From: Paramecium tetraurelia
Taxonomy: Eukaryota > Ciliophora > Oligohymenophorea > Peniculida > Parameciidae
Assembly: GCF_000165425.1 (NCBI RefSeq)
Contig: NW_001798955.1
Coordinates: 310,001 to 374,000 of the forward strand
Length of the DNA stretch: 64,000 nucleotides
Direction: 5' to 3'
The notes below the pieces were generated by a model. That model was not told the origin of the DNA. It saw only the letters and a list, made by a program, of their open reading frames with translations, and ran no database searches. Positions 22,830 through 35,193 of this stretch are shown one piece after another; positions within the stretch are counted from its first letter, which is position 1, and each line of letters begins with the position of its first letter. A program made the position numbers and the translations under genes.

Positions 22830-25800
22830 TCATTAACATGTTAAATTATATTTGAATCTATCTCTGGCATCATCAACATTGCTTAAAATATTTTAATATC
22901 GATATCTCTTTTATAAATCTTTATCAGGAGTTTTGATGATCTGATGTTAATTTCCAATCAAATTGAAAACACTTTTTTCGTTACCATTCTTAAGGGTAGT
23001 ATATTTGTTCGCAAAAAATTGTGGTTATGGCAGTTATCCAATCAAATATAATGATTTCTAATGTAATTCATTGTGGATTAAATCCTACTCTATTTCTTTG
23101 GCCTATTGTTAAGTATTAGTAACTTAATGCAATTGATCCAATGGATTTTGGATATTTTAGTAAAATTGTGAGAATTATCCCTTTTATTAATCATTATATT
23201 ATTTTTGTTTTGTTGGAATTACTTTAAATTATTCTTTTACTTTTTCAAAATCTAATTTAACCACTCCATTAAAATTTGGAGGTATTTGTTACAGAGATTT
23301 ATCGAACTAATTTGAATTATATTGTCTATAAAGTTTTTCAACACCTGCAAAAATTTCATTTCCTCTATTATCTATAACTTGATTTAGTCTGTTTATATCA
23401 GCATTATATGAGTTAAAGACTTCTTAATCATCTAAATCCTTATCGAAGTAGCTTTCTTGTACTTTTTATAGCTATTGTTAAAGAATTTCTATTTACGATT
23501 AATCTTTTGTAGGTCTATCTTCTAGTTATAAATCTTTTGCTGTTTCATATTGATGAAATTTTAAATTTTATAGTTTAGAAATAGAATCCACTATTGATTG
23601 ACCTTAATTGCCTGCCTTTTAATAATTATTATCTCTTTTAACAGTTGTATTTAAATAGATATTATTGAATTTTGGATTTTTATTTAATTAATGATAATGT
23701 TGATCCTCATCAACCTGCTATTGATAGTATTAAGGTGTTGATTTATCAATATAAAGTTTCTTAACTTTATCATATAAATCATACTAATTTTAACTCCATT
23801 TATATTCTTGTTTTTCTGCTTCTGTAACAATCTCTATTTTTTTATCCATGATTGTATCCTAAGATTATCCTTTTCTCAAAGATTCATGAAAGTCTTCCAT
23901 CTTTTTAAATACACTCTCCCCATTCTCTTCATATGTATCTACATCATATGTAATATGTTTAGCAACTGGGTTGAACTGCACTTTATTTATTTTTAAAGGT
24001 GCCAGAGTTGAATCCTTTAATTTTTCAATGGTTTATATCGTCGAAAGATCAAGCTTTTTATCCAATTACACATTGTCAAAATCAATTTTAGGAAAAGCCG
24101 CTTGTAATTTTTACTTATCCAAAGTAGTGTCATTTTTAAATACAGTTAAAAATTCTTTACTTAACTCAGGTTCTTATTCTTGTCTTTCAGCTATTAATTA
24201 TGGGATTGTTTTTTCATCTAGTTTTGAACTTTTCTTAGTTTTTTACTATGAAATGGATAAGTCCTCCTATTGGTTTACTTCTGATTATTCATCTACTTAT
24301 TATTGTTATTATTAGTCTTCAGGTAGATATTTTGGATTAGATTTTAAACAACTCAATAAAGCACCCAATCTGTGTGTTCGTACATATGCTAAAAGTTACA
24401 AGTTCAAGAACAAATATACCTTTCTTTTCTTCCACTATATTGATATCTTCTACTCTTCTTTTGCCATCCAAAAATAAGTGATGTTTTTACTAAAATTAAT
24501 TAGCATTAGTTAATTGATTTAATTGTTCTTCATATTGCTTATTTTATTTTTATTGAATAAATTCATCTAATTTCTCCAAATCTTCTTGTTATTTCAAACC
24601 ACCTAAGATCTAAACATATAAAATGTGTTTATTCAAAGATTCAGATTATTTATGTTCATGAGGATTCAATTTTTATAAGCATTTGTCTAAATCTAACAAG
24701 TCTATTTTCTTTTCTTGAATCCTATCCAGGTATACAAAGCCATTCTTTTATAGATTTATTAAATCTTTTTGAATCATTCTTTTATCAGTAGGAGCCCTTA
24801 AGTTTTTAGTTTGATCAAGGTGTTATTTAAAAGAATACAGGCCTTCTTTCATTATATAAATTTTATATTATTGTTTAATAAAATTTAAACAAATAAACTA
24901 AATGATATATCAATAGAATCCTGTGCTGGTAGTAGATCTATTAAAGATTTTGATTTTTGGTTAAAATGTACATTGCTTAGCTTCTTTTTATTCTTGCTAT
25001 TCTTTGATCTACTTGATTTTTTATTCTTTAACTATGTTTTCCTTCATTGCCTTTTGATATAAGGCAGCAGGTCCTTTGAACGTTTATCTTTACTTTGCAA
25101 TAATCTCTGATTTTTAATTTAACTAGGGTCTAAAGGTACTAGAAGAATCGGGTTAGGTCTTTTGCTATTTAGGTTATTTTTAAAAAAGACGATTTTTATC
25201 AAAAACACTCATTTTTTCGATAATATCCAAACATTTTGCAGTCCATGTTTCAATATTCAAATATATATCCAACTTTTCCAATTGTAAAATAACTGGTTGT
25301 AATAATTCTAAGGCTTCTGTTGGCAATTCTTCGAGATAAATATTTTGAGCACTGATCAATCCATCATTATCGGAATCCATTAATTTAAAATATTCTTCAA
25401 GTTTCTTTCTTCTCATTTATAGCACTATTTGATTAGATCTATCTGTTTAGACTGATTTACTTAAATCATCACATTCAAATTATATTATTGATTCTTCATT
25501 TACAGATTTTTATTATTAATAAAGGTACTCTCCAATGCTTAGTCCCCCTCTGGATCTATTTGCACTATGCACTTATGGTTGAAATAGTTTTTATCCACTT
25601 TTCTCATCATACATTAAAGATTCTTCAACTTCTTACTTCAATTTTTCTTCTTTTATCTTTTTTTACATTTCCATTCTTTCTAGAAATGGTAAGTATTGTT
25701 TATTTTATGATTTGTTTGGTGTAATACTTCTTCTGGTCTATTGGGTTTAGGATTCCTATATAATGGATGTCTAAGATTTATCATTAGCCCTTCTTTTCTT

Positions 25801-26575
25801 AGCTTAATTGTAGAGTTGATCAAATTTAGTCATACTCACATCAGTTTTGATAATTTCGTCGCATATTCTCTGGGAGCTATATAAAGAACCAAAATTACAT
25901 TTTGTTAATCTCAGGTCTGAAGGAGCATTCTCTTGAAGTTTCATTCAAAAATTGTTATTCTGCCTTTCTTTTTTATTCTTGCAATTGTTATCCATATTTC
26001 AACAAATAATATTCTGGAGTTTTATTTCTGTTTTATCTTGTAGTACTGACTATTTTTAAGGTATTTTAATTGAGTCTTGGTTTGAAGGTGGCTTCTTTAA
26101 CTTATTCTTCTTCTTTGAGTAGTCTTTGCTTTTGGAGTACATTATTTTTGTAATTCATCTACTTGACTTGTTTTTCATAAATATCAGTTTTTTTGATGGC
26201 AGCCTGTGATTTGTTTAAGATGTCATTCTTGTTTTCTTTCTTCTCTTAATTAACTTCTCTTATCTAATTATGAGTTTAATCTTATGTAGGTTTATTGGTA
26301 TTGGTGTTGCTTATCTAATTGGATTAATTTACGAAGCTAAAATAATTTTCTTTCTCGTTCAGATGTAGTTTAATATTTTGAGCAATAATCTCTTTAATTT
26401 CATCCTTTAGATGATGTTTTTCACAAAATTGACTAGCCTTGAGTTCAATATCATCTCCCTCGTATAGATATATGAGATCATGTTCATTCTATCCAAGTTA
26501 AATGGTTAACTCTAGCAATAATTTTCTCTCATCCAACAATCCTAATTCGGCTAGCAAACTTTCTTAATCGATCAT
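22830..26575 (-). CDS. Long coiled-coil EF-hand protein, ciliate FRPEIN type
   Basis: Nearly 1,200 aa, ending 27 bp from the GAR1 stop. The N-terminal part has repeated CSFRPEIN / FKPRLN-like motifs separated by charged coiled coils, a pattern seen in many ciliate cortical or axonemal proteins. One EF-hand loop (DSDNDGLISAQN) is near 25375; its position 12 is Asn rather than Glu, so calcium affinity may be low. The remainder is Gln/Lys/Glu-rich helical sequence. A 22-nt intron near 25890 restores the frame after FRPEINK. A structural calcium-related role in the cortex or cilium is inferred. Confidence 0.6.
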
Positions 26576-26845
26576 ACAAGAATTCGTTAAAAATAATTAA
26601 AATTTTATTATAAGCACATTGAAATTAATTGTCATTTTGTTTTTCTCATTGAAAACAGGGGTGATTGCCAATTGATTGCTGACTGTCTCCACGATATCAG
26701 AACTCTCAATTCTTCAGAATTCCTAAACAATTTTAAAATTATTATTACATATTAAATATACTTCATATTAGTTAAATAGGAGAATGGGGAATTCTTAATA
26801 AAATAGTAATTAACAATAATTATATATATATTTTATAATATTAAA

Positions 26846-27537
26846 ATGACAAAAGTCTTTGTTCTTCTATCACTAATTTTGGGGGTTTGTGTGGGCAGCC
26901 AATACACTCCAATTCCTAACATCCCCGATGGTTTAATTATTGGTGACAATCCAAATTTAGTAATTGAAGCCTATTATGACATCTTTTGTCCAGGATCTAG
27001 AGAATCCTACAACATATTCAAAACTGTAATCGATTCTTTGGAGAAGGACTCTTTCACTGTAAGAGTTTGATTTAGATTTTAGTTCATCATTCATCAATTC
27101 CCCCTTCCTTATCATAAGAATGCCTTTGCAGCATCAGCTGGTTTCAAATACATTTGGAAGACCGTGTCCCAAGAAGCAGCCTACAAGTTTGAAGGGTTGT
27201 TGTTGAATAACTTAGAGTAATTCACAGGTATAACGATTGTTTTATTATAGATTTGGCAACTCTGAATCTGAAATAAACTGAAGTCAATTAGAAGATTGCC
27301 GATTTGGTGAAGACACAATTAGCTTAATATCAAATTAACTATGATGAATTGTTGAATTCTATGAAACCTGGCACTCCAGAGAACATTGAGACAAGATATA
27401 GTTGGAAATATGGAACTAGCAGAAGTGTGAGTGGAACTCCTACCATTTTTGTTAACGGTGTTCTATTTGATAAGGGAGAAGAATTGTCAGCTCAATAGTG
27501 GATTCAATACATCCAGAATCGTAAATAATAAAATTGA
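26846..27537 (+). CDS. Secreted DsbA/thioredoxin-like protein, copy 1 (CxxS)
   Basis: A clear signal peptide (MTKVFVLLSLILGVCVGSQ) precedes a thioredoxin-fold domain with an insertion, as in DsbA or Thioredoxin_4 proteins. The active-site position reads FCPGSRES, so the usual CxxC is CxxS. The cis-Pro strand SGTPTIFVNGVLF near the end is intact. Introns of 24 nt (near 27059) and 23 nt (near 27227) were removed. A paralogue follows 51 bp downstream. With a single thiol the protein may act as an isomerase-like or mixed-disulphide holder, or be non-catalytic. Confidence 0.8.
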
Positions 27538-27588
27538 ATTAATTCTACATTATGTATGTGATGATGAAATCAATTATTAAATTAATTA

Positions 27589-28261
27589 ATGAACAGAGTT
27601 TTCCTATTACTTGGAATTGCAACTCTAGTCTTATCAAATTAGTATGTCCCGATTCCAAATAAACCATTGGGAGTCAGTAAAGGAGATTCAAAAAAACTCA
27701 TAATTGAAGCATTCTTTGATTTATAATGTCCAGATAGCAGGAATTCATTTAGGATCCTAGAACAGGTCTTGGCCCAAGGTTATGGAACACAGTATAATAT
27801 TCCTATATTTTAGATTCAAATACACAATTCATATGTTCCCTCTTCCTTATCATAGAGCAGCATTCCCTGAAGCTTAGGCATTTGCCTTTTTATCCGAAAT
27901 CGATGCAGAAGCAGCCTACTTATTCGCTAAAATCATATTTGACAATTAAGAAACCCTTGCAGAATCAGCCACGTTGGAATGGACTTGGTAATAAATACTA
28001 AACAAGGTGGCTGATCTGGCCAAAGAGCATGTGTATCCAAAATATTAGTATGATGAAGTCAAATTCGCCAAATCACTCCTACCAGGCACTGATTGGAATT
28101 TGAAGGCAAGATATTGGTGGAAATATGGTACTTATAGAACAGTTTCTGGAGCTCCCATTTTCATAGCTAATGGAGTTATATTGAATGGAGCAGAGAACTA
28201 TGAAGCTGAAGAATGGATCGATTTTATTAATCGTAAGAATCCTAAAACTTAGGAATTATGA
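27589..28261 (+). CDS. Secreted DsbA/thioredoxin-like protein, copy 2 (CxxS)
   Basis: A diverged tandem copy of the preceding gene: signal peptide (MNRVFLLLGIATLVLS), then YVPIPNKPLG aligned to the paralogue, the active-site region LQCPDSRNSF (again CxxS), and FPLPYHRAAF shared with copy 1. The cis-Pro strand SGAPIFIANGVIL is kept. One 22-nt intron at about 27795 (GTATAA...TTTTAG). Both copies keep the N-terminal Cys and have Ser at the second position, which suggests selection rather than decay. Confidence 0.8.
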
Positions 28262-28370
28262 TAAAATATATATTAACAAATTTAAATTCTACACAGACAT
28301 ATTAATTCTGTTTGCAAATATGTTAATAAATATTGTTTAATATGTATACTGTTATATATAATTAAAAGAA

Positions 28371-29378
28371 ATGAAATAAAAACAAGGTTTCGGATCAACT
28401 TTCATGAATATGATGTAAGCTTTGTTTAAATTAGGACTAATACAGCCTTTAAATTAGATAATCTACTAAGTGAAGATATTAAGCAGAATGAACTCATGTA
28501 TATTTTTGGTTAGGAAATACAGAATGTCGATTCCTTCCTTCAGTTAAAAGAGACTTTCATTTGGTTTAGTTACAGAGCCAACATTCAGTATGAAGGAAGG
28601 GCCATATCTGATCAAGGGTGGGGGTGTTTAATAAGAGTTGGTTAAATGATAGTGGCTGTATTAATCTATTATAAACCTAGAATTCATTGATTAGAGAAAG
28701 CACTAATTCAAAACCTAATGATCTCAAAACTAAAATAATCTGCTTGTTTGATGATAATCAATGTTTTTCCACTCTAGCTCCCTTTTCCATCCAATAAATA
28801 ATCAAAAGGGCTGATCTAGTCTATAATATAAAAATTGGAGATTGGTATACTGGTCCCAAGATCATGTGTTTATTGGAAGATCTCCTTCAAAGTGCTAAGA
28901 CCATTAAACAATTAAAGATCATCAACTTTTTGGAACAGTGTGTAATCGAAAAGCAAATAGATTTATAATTTAAACAACCTCAACTATTAATCATCCATGC
29001 TATAATAGGAAATAAGGAATTAGATCAGTACTTTGTCGCTGAACTTTAAAAGCATATGCAGATTCCTTAATTTGCAGGGGCAATAGTTGGCAAAAGCAAA
29101 AAAGCCTATTTCCTCATAGGATACTAGAATAATTAAGGAATCGTCATGGATCCCCATTATGTCTAAGTAAACAGTCTATTAATAATATTTAGGAAAGCAA
29201 CTTATTATAATTAAATTCTTAATTGAAATGTATTCCATTAAAGGAATTTTCGGGTACAATTGCACTATGCTACTATATTTCAAATAGTTATGATTATCAA
29301 TAATTAAAGACAAACTTGAAAGATCTCAAAGGGTCTATCTTCAGTATAATAGATGAAACTTGCACATGTTTTTTTTGA
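28371..29378 (+). CDS. ATG4: Autophagy cysteine protease ATG4
   Basis: The catalytic cysteine lies in ISDQGWGCLIRVGQM, which matches the C54 family DQGWGC(M/L)xRxGQM signature. The Asp-His pair is in IVMDPHYVQ, preceded by FAGAIVGKSKKAYFLIGY. This enzyme processes and delipidates Atg8. Introns of 20 nt (28415 region), 23 nt after IVA, and 26 nt after HYVQ connect the exons. The start MKQKQGFGSTFMN is short; the LIR-type C-terminal motif of other ATG4 proteins is not obvious. About 310 aa, all catalytic residues present. Confidence 0.92.
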
Positions 29379-29409
29379 ATTTAAAAATTATTTTATTTAA
29401 ATATCACAT

Positions 29410-30507
<1,098 letters not shown>

Positions 30508-30568
30508 TTGAAATATATTTAACAATTAATTATTTATATGTTTAAAATCTAGAATCAAATTTATATGC

Positions 30569-31180
30569 TCAGAGATCTTTAATAAAATTATATATCTGAT
30601 TGCATCCACTGATACATCCAGAGATCAACAACCCCAAATCATCATTATTAAATTGTCCCATCACATCCGAACACAATATTTGTTATAAATTAATTGAGTA
30701 AACCAAATTCAACTTTGCACTCCATTGTTTCTCCCTTCTATCCACAACAAGTCGTCTGTTTTCGTCTAAAAACTTTAAATTACATGATTATAGAGTACAG
30801 CTGAACACGATGCAAATGAATCCTTCATTCTCACTCCATGCAATAACACTGCATAATACAAGGCATTGAATGCTTTTGAATAAGGAGGACATGTATCGAA
30901 AATCACAGTGAAGGATTGCTTCTAATATGTCTCAGTAAATATCAAATGCTTCAACAAATTATAAATGTCTCTCTTGAGTATCTCATTACCATCTAATTTG
31001 ATATTTAATTGACATTCTGGCGATTATTGAAAACTCGGCCCAATGCTTATCAATTAACCAAGAGACTTACATCTCGCAAATGAAGGTATCTTGTTCAGAT
31101 TCAAAGAGCACTCTGGTTGTGTGTCCATTATTTACCAATTTCTTAATATTGAAAGGAGTCAATTCGTGGTCAATCTCCAT
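30569..31180 (-). CDS. Exosome subunit of the RNase PH fold
   Basis: About 187 aa. An N-terminal strand region (MEIDHELTPFN), a central domain and the RNase PH-type helix and strand pair SKAFNALYYAVLLHGVRMKD match the end of the EXOSC4/5 (RRP41/RRP46) family, followed by FLDENRRLVVD and a C-terminal helix starting VMGQFNNDDL. One 26-nt intron ending AAG (near 30790) links FASCSA to FLDE. It is probably one of the six non-catalytic ring subunits of the RNA exosome. Which of the RRP41/RRP46/MTR3 group it is cannot be settled by eye. Confidence 0.72.
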
Positions 31181-31201
31181 TGATATAAATAATATTAATT
31201 T

Positions 31202-32406
31202 TCATTTTAATTATTTCTTAATCAATTTGTTATACAAAATCAGAATAGGAACAAATGGGTATTGCACTCTCTTAAACTTCCCTTTCTTAATCAACACAGT
31301 CAAAAAATAGGCAAGCAACAAGAGCATCAAAAATATTATCAACTTTCTTCTGTTCTTCTGCACTGGAATCCCAATCAATAATCTTGGCTATGACAATATT
31401 CCTTTCATTAAAATAATACTTACCAAATGGCATACTACTCTCCAGTCTTATCTTGATCCACTCACTCAACTACTACTTTATACTCTAGAACTCCTCGTCA
31501 TGCTATAATTCATGATATCCTTCATCAAACAATTTTATGTGCTTATCCTTGCTTCCTACTTAATTGATGAATTGAACACTGTTTTCATAACTACTCTGTG
31601 TATCCTATTTGCCATGAAATATCATTATTGGGTATTAAAATTAATGAGAATTTTTAAAGATAAAAGGCAATGTTTTATAAATGCTTCTTGCCATTCCCAC
31701 TCCCAGAAATGGCATTACCAATCTATCCTCAAAAATTCTTTAAATATGTTAATTATTCTTACTCAAACTAGTTGGATTAACATTTGTATTAATAACTAAG
31801 TCCTACAGAGGGTTTAAGAATAAAAATACTTCTAAATAATGTCCAAAGTTCTTTATCACAAATTACTTCAATGGGCCAATGTTTCTGTTCAATGGAAATC
31901 CTAGAGTGGGAGCAGTACATATTACCCCTGATATCTTCAATTTGGGGTTCCGAATCAATAAACTTATAATAACAAGTGCTCCCATTGCATGTCCATATAA
32001 AAATAGGGGCAGATCCTTCGATGCCTATCTAATCAGAACCTCAACATCTAATTGGAGATCTGCTATTGATTGCGATCCTCTTGGTCCTCCTGAAAATCCA
32101 AAACCCCTCAAATCAATCAAGTGCACAACAAAATTCATTTTAGCGAAAAAGTCAGCCACCTATTCAAATCTCTTTTTATTGTGTTACATGTAGAAATCTC
32201 CCTTAATGCTCCCCAAATCCATGGATAATGCAGATGGATGCTTTCTTATTAGGAGGATCCAATTTGGTATAATAAAGTCTAAGATCTTGTCCAAAGCCTG
32301 GTATATATCCTCTGAGTACTTTGTAATCCTGCATTGAATATTCTCCAATGAATTTAGTGTCATCTTTAAAAAAATCATTTATAGATTCTGATTCTTTTAA
32401 GTTCAT
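31202..32406 (-). CDS. Monoglyceride-lipase-like hydrolase with Ala at the nucleophile
   Basis: An alpha/beta hydrolase of the MGLL / serine aminopeptidase S33 type. HGFGEHQGRF is the oxyanion region, FGFSGGPRG the next conserved loop, and the nucleophile elbow reads LYGHAMGALV. The GxSxG serine is alanine. The acid and base are still present: IFHGKQDTQ (Asp) and DEGYHELQHD (His). The sequence is otherwise full length and in frame. A 28-nt intron removed near 32160-32190 joins RFLH to VADFF. The gene starts 33 bp from the divergent DYRK gene. The 3' end depends on a possible 19-nt intron near 31220; without it the frame runs into the next gene. Confidence 0.82.
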
Positions 32407-32439
32407 TAAAAATTTAACAGAATAATAGATCAATATTAG

Positions 32440-34109
32440 ATGAAGTTTGAACATAAGAAGAAATTCTCTGTGCATTTAGATATTTCATAACTCACATCTA
32501 ATTCTTATTTAAACTACCCGCTTTCCACTAGGAGAAAGTTTGATAATCAATAATCAACCAAAAAATTGGACACATCACCGAAGAGTGTAAGTCCAAATAC
32601 TTCATTTCTGTCTTCTGACCGTAAATTGCAACAAAAATACCCAATAAATAATAGCAAGACCAATTCACTCAAAAGCATGCTCTAACCCTATAAAATTAGG
32701 TCGCCATCAGAAAAAGAAAATCAACACAGTTTTTTAAGCAACAGAAGTCAATTACACAAGCTTCCTCTCACAACTGAATAATTTCTTAAGTTATATAATG
32801 TGACAAGAAATGAACAAAGAGAATTGAATGGTATAAAATAAGTATAAATTTTATCATTATTCTCAAGGTTTTTTATTATAAATAACCCAAATGTCTAGTC
32901 GATCAACCAAATGGAGATTACTCCTATAATATCAAGGATCACATCAGATATCAATATGAAATTCTCAGTTTGTTGGGCCAAGGCAGTTTTGGTTAAGTAT
33001 TCTAAGTCTTGGACCATAAAACTCAGTAGTTATATGCTTTGAAAGTAATCAAGTGTCAAGACAAACTAAAGAAACAAGCTGTTATTGAAGCCAACATCCT
33101 GTAATATATCAAAGATCATGATACAGATTAGCTTTCGAATATAGTTAGAAATATCGAATAGTTTACATTTCGAGGACATCAATGCATAGTGTTTGAAAAA
33201 TTAGAGTAAAATCTATTTGAGTTAATTTAAAAACAAAGGTTCAAGGGGATTGATCATGAATTAGCAAGGAAAATTGGCATTCAACTTTTGAACTCTCTTA
33301 ATTTCTTAAATAAACATAAGATCATACATTGCGATATCAAGCCTGAGAATGTGATGTTGTTAGATAATTCTAAAAGCGGAATTAGACTTGTTGATTTTGG
33401 ATCAGGTTGCTTTGTTGGCCAATAGATCTATACTTATATATAGAGCAGATACTATAGAGCCCCTGAAGTAATTTTTGGATTGAAGTATGGCATTGAAATT
33501 GATATGTGGAGTCTTGCTTGTTTGATATCAGAATTGTATATTGGTACTCCGATATTTCCAGGAGAAGATGAAATCGAATAAATTAACTTGATTATCGAAG
33601 TTATTGGAGCTCCTTCAGTAGACTTTGCATTGAAATGTCCAAGAAGGAAGTATTTCTTTGACGAGGATGGACATCCAAAGAAAAACATCAAATCTTACAG
33701 AAAACCTAGTTCAGTTAGTCTCTATGACAAATTAAGAACTGAGGATTCAGACTTGGTTGATTTTCTATTGAGATGCTTTGCTTGGGAACCGTAAAATCGG
33801 TTGCAACCCTTGGATGCACTTAAACATCCATGGATAATTGCTGGTCTTCCTAAGGAAATACAAAAACAACATAAAAAGTATATAGAACTTGAAAAACTGC
33901 TTCAAACATAGAAGGCTCCATTAGTTTCGTAATTATGTTTTTAAGGATCCAATAATTCTAAGGATCATTTTTAAGAGGATTCTCATTTCAAAACCAAGAA
34001 GTAAATAAAATCTATCTTGAATATCAATACCAATCTGAGCAACACTTCATCAGATCCCAAAGCTAGTATTAATCAATTTTAATATAGTATTGAGTTGTCG
34101 TTATCATGA
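32440..34109 (+). CDS. DYRK-family protein kinase
   Basis: About 550 aa. A long disordered N-terminus leads into a DYRK-type DH-box-like stretch ([12 protein letters not shown]), then the kinase domain: [34 protein letters not shown], and the dual-specificity activation loop [14 protein letters not shown] with the Tyr-x-Tyr. The CMGC insert region ([14 protein letters not shown]) and HPWI end follow. A 26-nt intron at 32842-32867 ends AAG. DYRKs phosphorylate their own activation-loop tyrosine and then Ser/Thr targets. The C-terminal tail is Ser/Gln-rich. Confidence 0.92.
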
Positions 34110-34369
34110 CAAGCCATTGTAATCTGAAAGGTAAAGAAAGAATATAGCTTCTTCTATTTATAAATTACTATCTGATAAGCAAAAGAACAGGAAGCCGTCG
34201 TGCAATTGAAACTGCTTAAAGCAAATTACTTTATTTATTTGATATTTTTAACATATTTAATTAAGAGGGATTTGACTATTTTTTGGAATATTCAATATTC
34301 TGTTCTTATTTTGATTGTGTATTTAATTAGGAATCAAATTATTAATATTTATATTTATTTCTATTTATA
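34110..34369. other. AT-rich intergenic spacer
   Basis: About 260 bp between the DYRK stop and the TMEM230 start. TATATTTATTT runs close to 34345 may serve the downstream promoter. No coding frame or repeat seen. Confidence 0.4.
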
Positions 34370-34806
34370 ATGAATAATAAAAGAAAGCATAAGATTAAAC
34401 AATTTGAAGAAATTGAAATTAATGAAACGTATAAGGATACTCCGACATCGAAGCATGAGGATAGCTAGAGTAATGACATGGATCAAACCAGTAATTCCAT
34501 CCAACAGTAAGAACCAGAGTAAAAATACGATTTTAATATCATACCCCTCAAAGTAAAAGTATAAATATGCCTTAGGTGGTGGCATTAACTGTATTTCTAT
34601 TTTTATTAGGTATTATTTTCGTTATTTTTGGACTTGTATTTTTAATGAGAAATCCAAATAAATATCAGCAATACATTTCCCTTTTGATAGTTGGAGGCTT
34701 AATGATAATTCCAGGGGTGTATTATAGTTGCTTATTAATTAAATTCATTAAAGCAGACTCTAGATCTACTTAATAGAAGATATTAAATGAACTTCCAATA
34801 GATTGA
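34370..34806 (+). CDS. TMEM230: TMEM230-like two-span membrane protein
   Basis: A 137-aa protein with a soluble N-terminus, then two membrane spans (VALTVFLFLLGIIFVIFGL and LLIVGGLMIIPGVYYSCLLI) separated by a short loop. The order, the spacing and the IPGVYY end of the second span fit TMEM230 (C20orf30), a protein of vesicles and recycling endosomes. One 23-nt intron near 34553 (GTAAAA...CCTTAG) brings LKVVALTVFL into frame. No other member of a pathway is adjacent. Confidence 0.8.
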
Positions 34807-35193
34807 ATTATAAAATTGTTTTATTTAGGATAATACAATATTCTAAAATAAGAAAAATGTTATCATTTCATATATAAAATCAAATATACTTCATCTATAG
34901 AATTAGTTGGAATTCATATTGTAAATCAACAGTTAAATCTCTGAATTTTGTGTGATTTGAACTAGTCTGATTGAAATTATTTAATGAGAGTTGTCTTTGA
35001 CTACAAAACTATAAAATCGGAGTCTTAAAGAATTATATTTTAAGTGTCACAATCCAATGAGGTTTAAGTGAGAACTTGGACTATTCATAAATAGGAGTGA
35101 TATTTGGTTAAACCTTGATGAATATTTTAGATAAAATAAAAAGTTAGATAGTGTATAAATTCAATTTTATAATTAATACGTTTTTATTGATAA
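34807..35193. other. AT-rich intergenic spacer of about 390 bp
   Basis: No convincing coding frame; short open stretches only. I see no hairpin with a T-run, repeat or RNA-gene motif. It probably holds the 3' end of the TMEM230 gene and the promoter of the M16 protease. Confidence 0.45.

Noticed and set aside
22552..22855. Gly/Arg- and Glu-rich small ORFs after 22550
   Set aside because: They are the RGG tail of GAR1 in its own or shifted frames.
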